A stretch of DNA of 64,000 bases from Brenneria izbisi. Lineage in GTDB: Bacteria > Pseudomonadota > Gammaproteobacteria > Enterobacterales > Enterobacteriaceae. Shown piece after piece: positions 9,941 to 18,916 of this stretch (its first letter is position 1; each line of letters starts with the position of its first letter). Location: contig NZ_JAMPJU010000004.1 in assembly GCF_025840185.1 (NCBI RefSeq), positions 124,001 to 188,000 of the forward strand, given 5' to 3'. The position numbers and the translations under genes are program-made. Under the pieces are notes generated by a model that saw nothing but the letters and a program-made list of their open reading frames with translations, ran no database searches and was not told where the DNA came from.

Positions 9941-9985
9941 CTGTCACTAAACTGACGCCTCTCTGACATGCAAGCTCTCTATGGT
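9941..9985 (+). promoter_or_regulatory. Triple Pho-box-like repeat and -10 of the gpdQ ABC operon
   Basis: Three 7-base repeats follow at exact 11-base spacing: CTGTCAC (9941), CTGACGC (9952) and CTGACAT (9963), separated by TAAA and CTCT. This is the architecture of PhoB sites (CTGTCAT repeats every 11 bp). Ten bases after the last repeat is TATGGT (9980-9985), a fair -10. The third repeat overlaps the first in-frame ATG (9968), which argues that translation starts downstream of it. Confidence 0.65.
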
Positions 9986-10006
9986 AATGCCTCTGTGTTT
10001 CACACG

Positions 10007-10894
10007 ATGTGGCAAATGCTTATGCGTGCAAAATGCTTTCCATACCTGGTGTTGCTGCCGACGCTGGTTTTCCTCTTCGCTTTCACCTATTTCCCGCTGT
10101 TGCGTTCGGTCATCGACAGTTTGTATGACGCCCGACTGAACGCCGATCAGCCGCGCTTTGTCGGCCTGGATAATTTTGTCCGTCTGTTGCATGACGATGT
10201 GTTCTGGCAGTCGTTGCTGAATAATGTGCTGTACATCCTGATGACGGTGATCCCCGGCGTATTGCTGGCGTTAGTGCTGGCGGTGGCGTTATGGGAAAAT
10301 ACGCGCCTCAATCGCTGGCTGCGCACCGCGTTTTTCTTTCCGATGATCATTCCGCTAGTGAGCGCGGCGACGCTGTGGCTGTTCATTTTCATGCCGGGCC
10401 TTGGCTTGCTGGATTATTATCTGGCGCAGGCGTTCGGGCCGATGAACAACAACTATCTGGGCATGAGCGACAGTGCGCTGGTGGCGGTAAGCGTTATCGG
10501 CATCTGGAAATTCGCCGGTTACTACATGCTGTTTTTCCTCGCCGGTTTACAATCCATTTCCACCTCGGCGCGTGAAGCCGCGCTGATGGAAGGCGCATCG
10601 AGATGTCAGATTTTTTTCTATATCACGCTGCCATTGTTGCGGCCAACCATCGCGTTTGTGGTGACGATCGCCTTTATTTACGCGATTACGCAGATCGACC
10701 ACGTCGCGGTCATGACGCGCGGCGGGCCGAATAACGCCACTACTGTGCTGCTCTACTACATTCAGGATCTGGCGAACGATACCCACGATCTCGGCAAAGC
10801 TTCCGCCGCCACCTTTCTGACGCTGGTGTTGCTGTTTGCGTTTTCCATCATGAACCTGAAAGTGCTGGAAAAAGGGGCCCATTATGAGCGTTGA
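10007..10894 (+). CDS. ABC transporter permease (MalF/UgpA type)
   Basis: About 295 residues, six predicted transmembrane helices, with the EAA loop EAALMEGASRCQIFFYITLPLL typical of binding-protein-dependent inner-membrane components. The frame is open from an ATG at 9968, but that codon is inside the Pho-box-like repeat, so I prefer 10007 (10019 and 10025 are alternatives; none has a good ribosome site). It pairs with the next permease, whose start overlaps its end by 11 bases. The partner GpdQ suggests the substrate is a glycerophosphodiester or related phosphodiester; that is inference from context. Confidence 0.88.
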   Translation: MWQMLMRAKCFPYLVLLPTLVFLFAFTYFPLLRSVIDSLYDARLNADQPRFVGLDNFVRLLHDDVFWQSLLNNVLYILMTVIPGVLLALVLAVALWENTRLNRWLRTAFFFPMIIPLVSAATLWLFIFMPGLGLLDYYLAQAFGPMNNNYLGMSDSALVAVSVIGIWKFAGYYMLFFLAGLQSISTSAREAALMEGASRCQIFFYITLPLLRPTIAFVVTIAFIYAITQIDHVAVMTRGGPNNATTVLLYYIQDLANDTHDLGKASAATFLTLVLLFAFSIMNLKVLEKGAHYER

Positions 10895-11729
10895 ACACCG
10901 CCATCCGTTGCGTGTCGCCACGCGCTTTACGCTGCCGCTGTTATTGCTTTGCGCCGCCGTTCTGTGGATCAGCCCGTTTATCTGGATGCTGTCATCTTCC
11001 GTTAGCACCAGCAGTTTCGGCAGTGATATGGCCTCGCTCTTGCCTCGCTTGCCGTTGACGCTGGACAACTTTCGCGATGCGTGGGATAGCGCGGACTGGC
11101 TGCGTCTTTACGCCAATACCGTGATCTTTGCGCTGGGGACCTTTCTGGTTCAGCTGGTGACCATCACCACAGCCGGATACATCTTCGCGTATCACCAGTT
11201 TCGCGGCAAAACGTTGTTGTTTTACCTGCTATTGATTCAATTGATGATCATGCCGGTGGTGATGATGGTGCCGAACATGATGACGCTGAAGCAACTGGGA
11301 TTGTTGAACACCCTGACCGGCGTGATGATGCCGTATTTCGCCTCGGCGTTTGGCGTTTTCCTGATGCGTCAGGCATTTCTCAACATCGCCAAAGAAATTG
11401 AAGAAGCGGCGCTGATGGAAGGATGCCGCTGGTGGCAGGTGGTGTTTCACGTGCTTATCCCCATGACCTGGCCCGCTATTCTGGCTTTCGCCACCGTCAG
11501 TATTACCTATCACTGGAATGAATATCTCTGGCCGCTGATGGTGCTCAACGATCCCGATAAGCAGGTGCTGACTATTGGTCTGGTGTCGTTCGCCATGGGT
11601 GCGGAATCCGGCGGGCAGTGGGGGTTGATCTGCGCCGGCACGCTGCTGGTGTGTCTGCCGCTGATGCTGGCGTTTGTGCTGTTCCAGAAGCAGTTTCTGA
11701 GCAGTTTTGGTTTTTCAGGCATTAAATAA
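10884..11729 (+). CDS. ABC transporter permease (MalG/UgpE type)
   Basis: 281 residues, with the order of a MalG-type subunit: an N-terminal helix, a periplasmic loop, then a five-helix core containing EEAALMEGCRWWQVVFHVLIPM, the EAA motif that contacts the ATPase. It forms the membrane channel with the preceding protein. The start overlaps that gene by 11 bases and gpdQ begins 13 bases after the stop, so all are one transcript. Confidence 0.9.
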   Translation: MSVEHRHPLRVATRFTLPLLLLCAAVLWISPFIWMLSSSVSTSSFGSDMASLLPRLPLTLDNFRDAWDSADWLRLYANTVIFALGTFLVQLVTITTAGYIFAYHQFRGKTLLFYLLLIQLMIMPVVMMVPNMMTLKQLGLLNTLTGVMMPYFASAFGVFLMRQAFLNIAKEIEEAALMEGCRWWQVVFHVLIPMTWPAILAFATVSITYHWNEYLWPLMVLNDPDKQVLTIGLVSFAMGAESGGQWGLICAGTLLVCLPLMLAFVLFQKQFLSSFGFSGIK

Positions 11730-11741
11730 GAGGTTGGCGTT

Positions 11742-12566
11742 ATGTTACTGGCACAGATTTCCGATCTGCATTTTCGCAGTGAAGGCCGCAAGCTGTATGA
11801 ATTTATTGATGTTAATGAGCAAAACGCCGAAGTCGTCAATCAGTTGAATGCATTGCGTGAGCGCCCGGATGCGGTGGTGATAAGCGGCGATATCGTCAAC
11901 TGCGGACGTCCGCCGGAGTATCAGATGGCGCAACGTGTGTTGCAGATGCTGGATTACCCGTTGTATGTGATCCCCGGCAATCATGACGACAAGCGCCATT
12001 TTCTGAATGCCATGCGCCCGCTGTGTCCCTTACTGGGTGATGACCCGGAAAATATCCGTTACGCGGTAGACGATTTTCCCCTGCGTCTGCTGTTTATCGA
12101 CTCCAGTCTGGCGGGGCAATCCAAAGGCTGGTTGACGCCATCAACGCTGGACTGGCTGGAGCAGCAACTGACGGCGCATCAGGCGCGTGAGACAGCGATT
12201 TTTATGCACCATCCGCCGCTTCCCCTCGGTTCCGCGCAGATGGACCCCATCGCCTGTGAAAACGGTGATGCGTTGCTGACCTTGATCGAACGTTTCCCGC
12301 AACTGACCAGGATTTTTTGCGGTCACACCCATCGCTTAATCATGACGCAATATCGTCAGGCGATCATCGCCACCGTACCCGGCACGGTGCATCAGGTGCC
12401 TTATTTTCATCATGATGATGCGCCTTATTACAATCTGGAGCCAGCCGCCGTGGTGATGCACCGCTATGTGCCGGTCACCGGTCTGGTCAGTTACAGCCAG
12501 TCGCTCGCCATGTTTCCCGGCCCCTATCTTTATGACTCACGTATCAGTTGCCCGGTGGATGAATAA
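11742..12566 (+). CDS. gpdQ: Glycerophosphodiesterase GpdQ (binuclear metallophosphoesterase)
   Basis: 274 residues, the exact length of Enterobacter aerogenes GpdQ, and alignable from memory along its whole length. All metal ligands are in place: Asp8 and His10 (SDLHF), Asp50 (SGDIVNC), Asn80 (PGNHDD), His156 (MHHPP), His195 and His197 (CGHTH). It hydrolyses glycerophosphodiesters and other mono- and diesters with a binuclear Zn/Co/Fe site. There is no signal peptide, so it acts in the cytoplasm on imported substrate. It sits between the permease and ATPase genes and its stop overlaps the next start (TAATG), so uptake and hydrolysis are co-expressed. Confidence 0.95.
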   Translation: MLLAQISDLHFRSEGRKLYEFIDVNEQNAEVVNQLNALRERPDAVVISGDIVNCGRPPEYQMAQRVLQMLDYPLYVIPGNHDDKRHFLNAMRPLCPLLGDDPENIRYAVDDFPLRLLFIDSSLAGQSKGWLTPSTLDWLEQQLTAHQARETAIFMHHPPLPLGSAQMDPIACENGDALLTLIERFPQLTRIFCGHTHRLIMTQYRQAIIATVPGTVHQVPYFHHDDAPYYNLEPAAVVMHRYVPVTGLVSYSQSLAMFPGPYLYDSRISCPVDE

Positions 12567-13654
12567 TGGCGGTGATTCGGTTACGCAATATCAGCAAACA
12601 ATTTGAACAAACGCAGGCGCTGTCCTCATTATCGCTGGACATCGCCGATGGCGAATTTTTGGTACTGGTGGGGCCGTCCGGCTGTGGCAAAAGCACGCTA
12701 TTGCGCATGCTGGCCGGTCTGGAGACGGTCAGTGCGGGGCAAATTCTGTTGGGCGAAGAGGACATGACCACCTGGAGTCCGAAACAACGTAATTTTTCAA
12801 TGATTTTTCAGAATTATGCGCTGTTTCCCCACCTGACGGTGGAGCAGAACATCACCTTCGGCATGCGGATGCGCGGCGAACCGAAAGCGGACTATCCGCA
12901 ACGTGTGCGACGGGTGGCTGATTTGTTGCAGCTTGAACCGCTACTCAAACGTAAACCGGGAAAACTCTCCGGCGGTCAGCGTCAGCGGGTAGCGATGGCG
13001 CGGGCGATTGTCCGCGATCCCCGGCTGTTTCTGATGGATGAGCCGCTCTCGAATCTGGATGCCCGACTGCGCAGCGAAGTGCGCGACGGCATCATGGCGC
13101 TGCATCGGCAGTTGAAAACCACCACCGTGTATGTCACGCACGACCAGATTGAAGCCATGACTATGGCGGATCGCATCGCCGTGTTGGATCGCGGCGTGCT
13201 GCAACAGGTCGGCACGCCGGAGCAGCTTTATTCGCACCCGGCCAATGAGTTTGTGGCGGGTTTTATCGGTACGCCGGCGATGAATATGCTCACGCTGCCC
13301 TGTAAGGGCGGACAGGCTTTTTTGCTGGAGCAGGCCATCGCGCTGCCGGTCACGGAAGAAACCCGTGCGATGGCGAGCGTGCGGCTGGGGATTCGCCCTG
13401 AGCATATTAGCGAACAAGCCGCGCCGGACGGTGGGTTGCAGTTGCCTGGTACGGTCATGCAGCGGGAATTGTTTGGGGCGGAGTACCTGATTCATGTGGC
13501 GACCCCACTGGGCGGGATACGTTATCGGCGGCCAAACCGCGATAGCGTGCCGGACATTGGTATGCCTCTGGTTCTCCATTTATCACCGCAGGATTGTCAT
13601 TGGTTTTCCGGGCAAACCGCCCGTAATTTATCCCTGGAGAAAATAAATGCGTAA
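12566..13654 (+). CDS. ABC transporter ATP-binding protein (UgpC/MalK type)
   Basis: 362 residues. Walker A GPSGCGKST near residue 37, ABC signature LSGGQRQR, Walker B LFLMDEPLSNLD and switch His in VTHDQIEA are all intact. A C-terminal regulatory TOBE-type domain follows from about residue 240, as in MalK/UgpC. It drives the two permeases encoded upstream. The ATG overlaps the gpdQ stop, and its own end overlaps the binding-protein gene by 8 bases. Confidence 0.92.
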   Translation: MAVIRLRNISKQFEQTQALSSLSLDIADGEFLVLVGPSGCGKSTLLRMLAGLETVSAGQILLGEEDMTTWSPKQRNFSMIFQNYALFPHLTVEQNITFGMRMRGEPKADYPQRVRRVADLLQLEPLLKRKPGKLSGGQRQRVAMARAIVRDPRLFLMDEPLSNLDARLRSEVRDGIMALHRQLKTTTVYVTHDQIEAMTMADRIAVLDRGVLQQVGTPEQLYSHPANEFVAGFIGTPAMNMLTLPCKGGQAFLLEQAIALPVTEETRAMASVRLGIRPEHISEQAAPDGGLQLPGTVMQRELFGAEYLIHVATPLGGIRYRRPNRDSVPDIGMPLVLHLSPQDCHWFSGQTARNLSLEKINA

Positions 13655-14954
13655 GCCGCGAATTATTGCACTGGCGCTGGCCTTGCTGATGTCTGGCCCG
13701 CTGCTGGCAAAACAGCGTATCGACTTCATGTTCCCGGCGCCGGTGGACGGCAAGTTGACGATGGAAATGACGCGCATCATCAAAGAGTACAATCAGTCGC
13801 AGGATCAGGTGGAAGTCCGTGGCATTTTTACCGGCGGCTATGATACGACCAAAGTGAAAGCTGAAGCGGCCGCGAAAGCGGGCGATCCGCCTGCGCTGGT
13901 GATTATGTCCGCCAATTTCACTGCCGATCTGGTCATCAAGGATCAGATCCTGCCGATGGATGCGTTGTTCAAATACGGCAACGAAAAAGCCGCCTCGTTC
14001 CTGAATAAAAACTTCTGGCCCGCATTGCATCAAAATGCGCAGGTAATGGGCGTGACTTACGCCATTCCGTTCCATAATTCGACGCCGATTTTGTATTACA
14101 ACCAGGATATGTTGAAACAAGCGGGCTTTAACGAACCGCCGAAAAACTGGGATGAAGTGGTGACGATAGCGAAAAAGCTGACCGATCCGGCGAAAGGGCA
14201 GTGGGGCATCATGATCCCGTCCACCAATGATGACTACGGCGGTTGGATGCTATCGGCCCTGACGCGGGCGAACGGCGGCGATTATTATAATGCGGATTAT
14301 CCCGGCGAAGTGTATTACAACACCGTCTCGACCAAAGGCGCGCTTCAGTTCTGGCGCAATCTGGTTTACCGCGACAAAGTGATGCCGGGGGGCGTATTGA
14401 ACTCCAAGCAAATCAGCGCGGCTTTTTTCTCCGGTAAGCTGGGTATGGCGATGCTGAGTACCGGCGCATTGGGCTTCATGCGTGAAAACACCAGAGAGTT
14501 TCAACTGGGCGTGGCGATGATGCCGGAAAAAGCGCGTCGTGGCGTAACTATCGGCGGCGCGAGTCTGGTGAGTTTCAAAGGCATTTCCGAAGAGCAGAAA
14601 AAAGCGGCCTGGCAGTTCCTGAGCTATCTGGTCAGCCCGGAAGTGAGCGGACGCTGGAGTCGTTTTACCGGCTACTTCGCCCCGCGGATGGCGGCGTATG
14701 ATCTGCCGGAAATGAAGGCTTATCTGGCGAACGATCCGCGTGCGGCGATTGCGCTGTCGCAGTTGCAGTACGCGCATCCGTGGTATGCCACCTATGAAAC
14801 GGTGGCGGTGCGCAAAGCGATGGAAAACCAGCTTGCCGCGCTGCTGAACGATCCTGATATGAGCGTCGATAAAGCGGCGGCCACCGCCCAGCAGGAGGCG
14901 GATGCCATTATGAAGCCGTATGTGGAGCAAACGGCGCTCAAGCTACCGGAATAA
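13647..14954 (+). CDS. ABC transporter extracellular solute-binding protein (UgpB-like)
   Basis: 435 residues with a signal peptide (MRKPRIIALALALLMSG, cleavage after LLA before KQRID). The mature protein has the family 1 binding-protein pattern: VKAEAAAKAGDPPALVIM, PFHNSTPILYYNQDML, a FFSGKLGMAMLSTGA loop and WQFLSYLVSPE. It should capture the substrate in the periplasm and deliver it to the permeases. UgpB-like proteins bind glycerol-3-phosphate or glycerophosphodiesters; the presence of GpdQ favours the latter. It is the last gene of the operon. Confidence 0.9.
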   Translation: MRKPRIIALALALLMSGPLLAKQRIDFMFPAPVDGKLTMEMTRIIKEYNQSQDQVEVRGIFTGGYDTTKVKAEAAAKAGDPPALVIMSANFTADLVIKDQILPMDALFKYGNEKAASFLNKNFWPALHQNAQVMGVTYAIPFHNSTPILYYNQDMLKQAGFNEPPKNWDEVVTIAKKLTDPAKGQWGIMIPSTNDDYGGWMLSALTRANGGDYYNADYPGEVYYNTVSTKGALQFWRNLVYRDKVMPGGVLNSKQISAAFFSGKLGMAMLSTGALGFMRENTREFQLGVAMMPEKARRGVTIGGASLVSFKGISEEQKKAAWQFLSYLVSPEVSGRWSRFTGYFAPRMAAYDLPEMKAYLANDPRAAIALSQLQYAHPWYATYETVAVRKAMENQLAALLNDPDMSVDKAAATAQQEADAIMKPYVEQTALKLPE

Positions 14955-15058
14955 AAATGATTTTTATCTGTTCAGCTTTTGTGAATTACTTTTACTCAGG
15001 CCAAAAGAGTATTTTTTATCTGGCGTAAAAGGGGCTGAGCCGGGAGATGACTTCAGGA

Positions 15059-15207
15059 TGAACCGCATGGATGCGGTTCAAGCCAGTGTCGCGTCGGGAA
15101 CGCGTCACTGGCGGTCCGTCAGAAGGCGTCTCCCTGCGAAGGAACCGCGTAGCGGCCCCGTTCCGCCAAAAGCCAAGGTCAAGGAGCGCCGCGCTTGAGC
15201 GCTCCTT
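15059..15207. repeat. Structured intergenic element with three perfect hairpins
   Basis: Three consecutive inverted repeats: TGAACCGCAT/ATGCGGTTCA (15059-15080), GCCAGTG-T-CGCG/CGCG-T-CACTGGC (15082-15112) and AAGGAGCGC/GCGCTCCTT (15181-15207). GGCGG (15110) and CCGCC (15163) also pair across the middle. Short overlapping reading frames on both strands look like artefacts. It lies between the convergent binding-protein and HD-domain genes. The GC-rich composition and nested pairing suggest a dispersed non-coding repeat or a structured RNA. The rest of the 14955-15321 gap holds nothing I recognise. Confidence 0.55.
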
Positions 15208-15321
15208 GTCGGGCGTGACACGTTGTATACAGAGAACGGTGATGCTTATCACGCACGAAACAGGACACTGAACCGATAGAGTTAGTAAGTGTTCGAACCA
15301 TGCAGAACCTACTGCACTTCC

Positions 15322-15930
15322 TTACTGTAACCATCCTTTGGCCTTGGCCTCTTCCAGATGTTGTTTCAGGTATTGCCACAGTTCAGGATTGATATTAGCG
15401 ATAAAATCGGCGCGGCCTAACACCTGTTCCAGACGGATGCCGTTTTCCACCCAGCTTTGGCCGCCGTTATGCAGGTTCATCAGTATCGGCATGATGCGAT
15501 CGAGCATCAGTGCGAATTGCGCGCTGGCGGTTTCCCCCGCTTCGTATTCCAGCCAGAGATGATGGAATCGCTGGCGCTGTGGTTCGGGCAATAAACCGAA
15601 AATTCGCGCCGCCGCCGCCACTTCCTGATCATGAATGGCAAGGCGGGCGGAGAGGTCGTAAACCATCACGTCACCGGCATCGATCTCGACGATATCATGG
15701 ATCAACGCCATCTGGATCACGCGCTGAATATCCACCTCATCGCTCGCGTAAGGCGCCAGCGCCATCGCCGCGACCGCAAAATGCCAACTGTGTTCGGCGG
15801 AGTCTTCATGGCGATCGCTGCCAATGATTTTTGAACGGCGCTGTACGCACTTTAATTTATCAATTTCAATCAAAAAGCCGATAACACCGGTCAGCGAGCC
15901 GAAGTTCAGAATAGATGGAGCGGACGACAT
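15322..15930 (-). CDS. HD-domain phosphohydrolase, HDDC2-like (probable 5'-nucleotidase)
   Basis: 202 residues. The HD metal-binding set is visible: EDSAEHSWHF (first His), ALIHDIVEIDAGD (His-Asp pair) and MLDRIMPILMNLHNGG (last Asp). This is the pattern of the HDDC2/YfbR-type deoxynucleoside 5'-monophosphate phosphohydrolases, but it is not close to E. coli YfbR, so I give no symbol. A strong ribosome site (AAGAGGTGG) precedes the ATG. It is transcribed alone, divergent from trhA. The exact substrate cannot be read from the sequence. Confidence 0.82.
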   Translation of the reverse strand: MSSAPSILNFGSLTGVIGFLIEIDKLKCVQRRSKIIGSDRHEDSAEHSWHFAVAAMALAPYASDEVDIQRVIQMALIHDIVEIDAGDVMVYDLSARLAIHDQEVAAAARIFGLLPEPQRQRFHHLWLEYEAGETASAQFALMLDRIMPILMNLHNGGQSWVENGIRLEQVLGRADFIANINPELWQYLKQHLEEAKAKGWLQ

Positions 15931-16268
15931 GAAAAACCACCTCTTGCAATGAAAACCAGTAAAAATGGCAGAGTCTTTTAACCATTAAAATCGCTATACC
16001 CATCGGTTTCGGGATGCAGAACGGGCAATGAACCTGCAACGGGAAAGATAAAAGGTATCGAAGCTGATAATTGTAGGGGATGCAACCGAAAATTTACATG
16101 AATGATTGCCGTATAAAGTTGAAATGTAATGTCACGTAATTATTTAGCTTACACCTGTATACTGAAACTATTCTCAGCTAAGCTGCTCAAAGGTTAACCG
16201 CCTGCGCTTGCCGATCAGGTGTCTCGGTTGCGCATCTGGCGAGCATATCCGTGCTGATTAAGGTCATT
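15931..16268. other. Divergent promoter region between HD-domain gene and trhA
   Basis: About 340 bases without a gene. It must contain promoters for both neighbours. I see a plausible TATACT near 16158 on the plus strand but no clear -35 or operator. Confidence 0.4.
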
Positions 16269-16916
16269 ATGTCAAACAATGTACAGGCGCCAGGATACTC
16301 ACTGGCAGAGGAGATCGCGAATAGCGTCAGCCACGGAATTGGTTTGGTTTTCGGTATTGTCGGGTTGGTGCTGCTGTTGGTGCAGGCAGTCAATAACGGC
16401 GCGGATGGTATCGCCATCACCAGCTACAGTCTCTACGGCGGCAGCATCATTCTCTTGTTTCTCGCGTCGACGTTGTACCACGCCATTCCTTCGCCGCGCA
16501 TCAAACCCTGGTTGAAAAAATTCGATCACTGCGCCATCTACGTGCTGATTGCCGGAACCTATACCCCGTTTCTGCTGGTCGGGCTTGATTCGCCATTGGC
16601 AAATGGTCTGATGGTGGTGATCTGGAGTATGGCGCTGTCAGGCATCATCTTTAAGCTGGCCTTTGCCCATCGCTTTGAAGTGTTGTCGCTTATCACCTAT
16701 CTGGCGATGGGATGGCTGTCGCTGGTCGTGATTTATCAGCTTGCCCTGGCGCTTTCCGCGGCAGGCATAACCCTGCTGGCGGTCGGCGGGATCGTCTACA
16801 CGCTGGGCGTCATCTTCTACGCCAGTGAGCGTATTCCCTACAATCATGCCATCTGGCACGGTTTCGTGCTGGGCGGCAGCGTATGCCATTTTCTGGCGAT
16901 TTATCTGTATGTGTGA
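16269..16916 (+). CDS. trhA: TrhA/hemolysin III family membrane protein
   Basis: 215 residues from the ATG at 16269 (AAGG five bases upstream); an ATG at 16251 is in frame but lacks a ribosome site. Seven transmembrane helices, with the PAQR/hemolysin III motifs [28 protein letters not shown] and [20 protein letters not shown], which contain the conserved metal-binding His residues. E. coli YqfA/TrhA is nearly the same sequence and has been linked to membrane energetics. The position next to ygfZ is as in E. coli. Confidence 0.92.
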   Translation: MSNNVQAPGYSLAEEIANSVSHGIGLVFGIVGLVLLLVQAVNNGADGIAITSYSLYGGSIILLFLASTLYHAIPSPRIKPWLKKFDHCAIYVLIAGTYTPFLLVGLDSPLANGLMVVIWSMALSGIIFKLAFAHRFEVLSLITYLAMGWLSLVVIYQLALALSAAGITLLAVGGIVYTLGVIFYASERIPYNHAIWHGFVLGGSVCHFLAIYLYV

Positions 16917-16967
16917 TTTGAACCATGCCGTTTGGCTACGCGCCCCGTGTGGGGCGCGGTATCACGT

Positions 16968-17954
16968 TCAGTCTGTGATTTCATAAGGCAGCGGCTGAAT
17001 TTTCAACTGGCTATCGGCATCTTCCCGCACGCGCAACAGGCTGTCTCCCGCCAGATCGTTATTCATTACCACCTGAACCCACACACTTTCATCCTGTAAA
17101 CGGCACGCTGCCAGCACGGTGCCGGTACGTCGCCAGTTTTCCCCTAATTGCAACTCCAAATCCTCTCCCGCTTCGGGAACACGGCTGGCCTGACCCGCCA
17201 GCCAATAGAGCGCACGTTTGTTGGCGCCGCGGTATTTGGCTCGCGCCACCATTTCCTGCCCGGCATAGCAACCCTTGCTGAAACTGATGCCGTTTAAGGC
17301 CTGTAGATTCGTCGCCTGCGGGATGAACTGCGCACTGTTTACGCTGTCAATAATCGGCAGACCGGCTTCGATATCCAAAGCTAGCCATTGGCGACTATCA
17401 TTGAATGCGGTTTTCCCTTCAAGTCGCGCGATCAGTAAAGCGCTCTGGGCAGGCGTCAGCACCAGCAGAAAGCGTTCCGTCGGCAGGGAAAAATGCAGCA
17501 AGGTTGCGTCCTCAATCTGAACGACCGGATGCCCGGCATCTGGCAGGATGCTGAAAACGGACGACAACAATTCACGCATCCGGGCGCCTGCCGCTCCCAG
17601 CAGAACAACATTATCCTCTGCTACTATCGTAGTTTTAGAGAAAACAGCGTATTTTTTCAGTTCGCTAAGCTGGGCATCGCGTAAGTTACGGCGTTCAATA
17701 AATGCGAAGCCGTCACCATGTTGAAAAAGACGCAGGTTGCTCCACATTTTTCCTTTGGCGTCACAGTGGGCGCAAAGCGTGTGCTGGTCGGCAGGCAGGG
17801 CGGCAACATCGACTGTCACCTGTCCTTGCAGGTATTTGATGGTATCCGGGCCGGTTAAGGTCGCCAGCGCCCAGTCATCCAGAGAGATGAGGGTGGCGGG
17901 AAGCCGGGCTGAAGCACTCGGGCGCTGTGATGCAAAAGGAAATGGGTTGGCCAT
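16968..17954 (-). CDS. ygfZ: tRNA-modifying/iron-sulfur protein YgfZ (folate-binding)
   Basis: 328 residues from the ATG at 17954 (MANPFPF), matching the 326-residue E. coli protein; the frame extends 41 codons further up but without similarity. The signature KGCYAGQE with the essential Cys is present, and YLQGQVT lies near the N-terminus. It is a GcvT-fold, folate-binding protein that supports certain Fe-S enzymes such as MiaB. It is divergent from sdhE. Confidence 0.95.
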   Translation of the reverse strand: MANPFPFASQRPSASARLPATLISLDDWALATLTGPDTIKYLQGQVTVDVAALPADQHTLCAHCDAKGKMWSNLRLFQHGDGFAFIERRNLRDAQLSELKKYAVFSKTTIVAEDNVVLLGAAGARMRELLSSVFSILPDAGHPVVQIEDATLLHFSLPTERFLLVLTPAQSALLIARLEGKTAFNDSRQWLALDIEAGLPIIDSVNSAQFIPQATNLQALNGISFSKGCYAGQEMVARAKYRGANKRALYWLAGQASRVPEAGEDLELQLGENWRRTGTVLAACRLQDESVWVQVVMNNDLAGDSLLRVREDADSQLKIQPLPYEITD

Positions 17955-18174
17955 ATTACGATCCTGCTGCGTTGATGCGGTATATGAATGGCCTAATGGT
18001 AAAATAGCGGCGACGCTTTGCAAGCGGTTATTGTGCGTAGCGTGTCGCAGCCTGGGTGCGATGGCATCGTAATGCAAGAGTAAAATATGTCAAAGTGTTA
18101 CTATTAGTTGAGAGCCTGCGGGTGAAATCGGGTTACACTAGGGCGAAACATCGATAACAAGGTGAATATTAAGC

Positions 18175-18441
18175 ATGGAAATCGATAATAAGTCACGGAT
18201 CCACTGGGCGTGTCGCCGTGGCATGCGTGAACTGGATATTTCTATCATGCCGTTCTTCGAGCATGAGTATGACGCATTGAGTGATGAGGACAAACGAACG
18301 TTCGTGCGTCTGCTGCAATGCGACGATCCCGATTTGTTTAACTGGCTGATGAACCACGGTGAGCCGCAAGATGAGGCGTTAAAACGCATGGTTTCACTTA
18401 TCCAGAAGCGAAATAAAGACCGTGGCCCAGTGGCAATGTGA
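18175..18441 (+). CDS. sdhE: Succinate dehydrogenase flavinylation factor SdhE
   Basis: 88 residues with the defining RGMRELD motif (the Arg-Gly of RGxxE) and the acidic helical pattern of SdhE/SDHAF2. It assists covalent FAD attachment to SdhA and FrdA. Its end overlaps the following cptA by 20 bases, as in E. coli, so the two are co-translated. Confidence 0.95.
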   Translation: MEIDNKSRIHWACRRGMRELDISIMPFFEHEYDALSDEDKRTFVRLLQCDDPDLFNWLMNHGEPQDEALKRMVSLIQKRNKDRGPVAM

Positions 18442-18835
18442 TATTCGTGTTTCCTGGCGCATGCAGCTTTTATCATTGATCGTGCATGGGCTATTGGTGT
18501 TACTGATACTGCTGGCTCCCTGGCCGGACGGTTATGCCGTGCTGTGGCTGGGCCTGGTTACGCTGGTGGTGTTCGGTTTTATTCGCAGTCAGCGGAATAT
18601 CAAATCCCAGCAGGGGGAAATGTTGCTGCACAGCGAAACCTATCTGCGCTGGCAGCGTCAGGAATGGCAGATTATTAAACGTCCCTGGGTGCTGAAGAAC
18701 GGCATCTTGCTCTCTCTGAGAGCGTCCGATGGGAAAGGACGGCAGCGATTATGGCTGGCCTCGGACAGTATGGGAAATGATGAATGGCGTTGTTTACGTC
18801 AACGGCTGTTACAGCATAAAAGTTGGGTCAGGTAA
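18422..18835 (+). CDS. cptA: Inner-membrane protein CptA/YgfX
   Basis: 137 residues. Two adjacent transmembrane helices (roughly residues 12-55, containing [18 protein letters not shown]) are followed by a soluble domain with [14 protein letters not shown]. It is the DUF1434 family, described as the toxin-like partner of SdhE/YgfY in E. coli, though the toxin role is debated. It overlaps sdhE. Confidence 0.88.
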   Translation: MAQWQCDIRVSWRMQLLSLIVHGLLVLLILLAPWPDGYAVLWLGLVTLVVFGFIRSQRNIKSQQGEMLLHSETYLRWQRQEWQIIKRPWVLKNGILLSLRASDGKGRQRLWLASDSMGNDEWRCLRQRLLQHKSWVR

Positions 18836-18916
18836 CGTAATAAAAAAACAACGGCAGTGATTTACGGGGATTGCCGCAGCAGGTATCTTACACGCCGTTT
18901 AATGAGAGATAAGCTG

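Noticed and set aside
15016..15271. Overlapping short ORFs on both strands in the three-hairpin element
   Set aside because: They reflect the GC-rich palindromes; Arg-rich translations with no ribosome sites.
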